Of a stretch of DNA of 64,000 bases, positions 63,390 to 64,000 are shown one piece after another; positions within the stretch are counted from its first letter, which is position 1, and each line of letters starts with the position of its first letter. The stretch is taken from the NCBI GenBank assembly GCA_013177945.1, contig JABLXW010000014.1:1-64000 (forward strand), written 5' to 3'. Position numbers and translations under genes: made by a program. Below the pieces are notes generated by a model. That model was not told the origin of the DNA and did not search any database. It was given only the letters and a program-made list of their open reading frames with translations. Origin of the DNA: Bacillota bacterium (GTDB lineage Bacteria; Bacillota; DSM-12270; Thermacetogeniales; Thermacetogeniaceae).

Positions 63390-64000
63390 ATGGAAATCGT
63401 CCGGGATGTCAAGATCGATCTCACAATGGACGACCTGCTCCGGGTGCACGGCGTCGGGCAGGCAAAAAACAAGATCAACAAAAAGGCGCTGGACAACTAC
63501 CGGCAGCTTTTAGACGAGGCGCTTAATCTCATCGATCCCGTCTACATCTACCGTTCCCTTTCGGTTGCCGAAGTCGGAGAAAACCATCTCACCGTGGAAA
63601 CCGGCCACAGGTTCGGGGTCCACATCATGGCAAAGTTGATGCGCACGGCAACCAGGGTTTACTTCATGTGCTGCACCATCGGTCCCCGCCTGGAGCAGCG
63701 CGTGGCGGAATACCGAGCGAACGGTTTTCCTGCAAAAGCGTATATCCTCGACAGTATCGGCTCCCTGGCCGTAGACATGCTCGCCCTGGAAGGATGCAGG
63801 ATGGTTGAGGAGATCGCCGAGGCGGAGGGCCTGTCTTCCAGTGTAGCTTTAAGTCCCGGTTATCTGGGGTGGGAATTAACCGATCAACGAAAGCTGTTCC
63901 AAATCCTGGAGCCTTCTAAAATCGGGGTTTCGCTAACCGATACGTGCATCATGACGCCTCTAAAGTCTACGACCCAGGCCATTGGATTGGGACCGGGATT
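63390..64000 (+). CDS. MetH activation-domain-like protein (partial)
   Basis: At least 203 residues, cut by the window edge. The C-terminal part matches the SAM-binding activation domain of B12-dependent methionine synthase: SVALSPGYLGWELTDQRKLF, ILEPSKIGVSLTDTCIMTPL and KSTTQAIGLGPG. The middle has RTATRVYFMCCTIGPRLEQR and AYILDSIGSLAVDMLALEG, typical of stand-alone corrinoid-activation or DUF4445-linked proteins. It suggests a corrinoid methyltransferase system to the right. ATG 63390 follows AGAAAGGTG. Confidence 0.85.
   Translation, partial: MEIVRDVKIDLTMDDLLRVHGVGQAKNKINKKALDNYRQLLDEALNLIDPVYIYRSLSVAEVGENHLTVETGHRFGVHIMAKLMRTATRVYFMCCTIGPRLEQRVAEYRANGFPAKAYILDSIGSLAVDMLALEGCRMVEEIAEAEGLSSSVALSPGYLGWELTDQRKLFQILEPSKIGVSLTDTCIMTPLKSTTQAIGLGPG

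Overview
The window looks like a moderately GC-rich, probably thermophilic Bacillota genome of the Clostridia type (Moorella / Thermacetogenium / Desulfotomaculum relatives). This is inferred from the gene repertoire: a type I-B (Tneap) CRISPR locus, an S-layer-homology protein, NifI-type PII proteins, many GTG/TTG starts after strong Shine-Dalgarno sites, and several toxin-antitoxin pairs. No species is claimed.

Layout. 1-13.2 kb is a minus-strand CRISPR-Cas locus: cas6, a WYL regulator, a membrane protein, a frameshifted HIRAN-domain gene, cas8b/cst1, cas7/cst2, cas5, cas3, a DUF4282 membrane protein, cas1, cas2, cas4, csa1, a leader, and the leader-proximal end of the array, which runs off the left edge. 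13.8-18.6 kb holds an XRE/macro-domain pair, VapBC, a beta-lactamase-like serine hydrolase, an HTH-HicA-HicB operon, an integrase remnant and three tRNA genes (Asn, Met, Val). 19.0-28.4 kb is a plus-strand transport cluster: a metal ABC transporter, a methyltransferase, a TrmO-like protein, and a dipeptide/nickel-type ABC transporter with its two ATPases fused. 28.6-38.7 kb has a ferritin-like protein, two envelope membrane proteins, an ABC exporter, a HEPN-MNT pair, a KhtTU-like K+/H+ antiporter and a VapBC pair with a frameshifted toxin.

38.9-45.0 kb is a nitrogen region: glnK-amtB, a glutamine amidotransferase with a frameshift, and a decayed nif operon (internally deleted nifH, nifI1, nifI2, then an ABC-ATPase tail), followed by an EAL phosphodiesterase. 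46-51.3 kb has a doubly frameshifted asnB, a second MNT-HEPN pair, a Dam methylase and gene fragments. 51.4-57.5 kb has a PepSY/SLH protein, glnA and nadE. 57.5-59.4 kb holds unrecognised or truncated genes. 59.7-64.0 kb is an IclR-headed operon (amidohydrolase, PanB-like aldolase, DUF1097, tautomerase, start of a corrinoid-activation-domain protein).

The strongest candidate for something undescribed is regulatory. The same palindrome, AAGTAT-N5-ATACTT, sits 12-13 bp upstream of the -35 box of four transcription units: amtB-glnK, nifH-nifI1-nifI2, the EAL gene and, 9 kb away, glnA. Three of these units also share a structured leader RNA. Its long form (amtB, nifH) is 126 nt with two mismatches and is followed by an intrinsic terminator; the EAL copy is shorter and shows a compensatory base pair. 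This suggests a nitrogen regulon with two layers, a DNA-binding regulator and transcription attenuation, that includes a c-di-GMP enzyme.

At least five genes carry single-base frameshifts, mostly in short homopolymers (HIRAN gene, vapC, glutamine amidotransferase, asnB twice). From one sequence I cannot tell real decay from indel errors.
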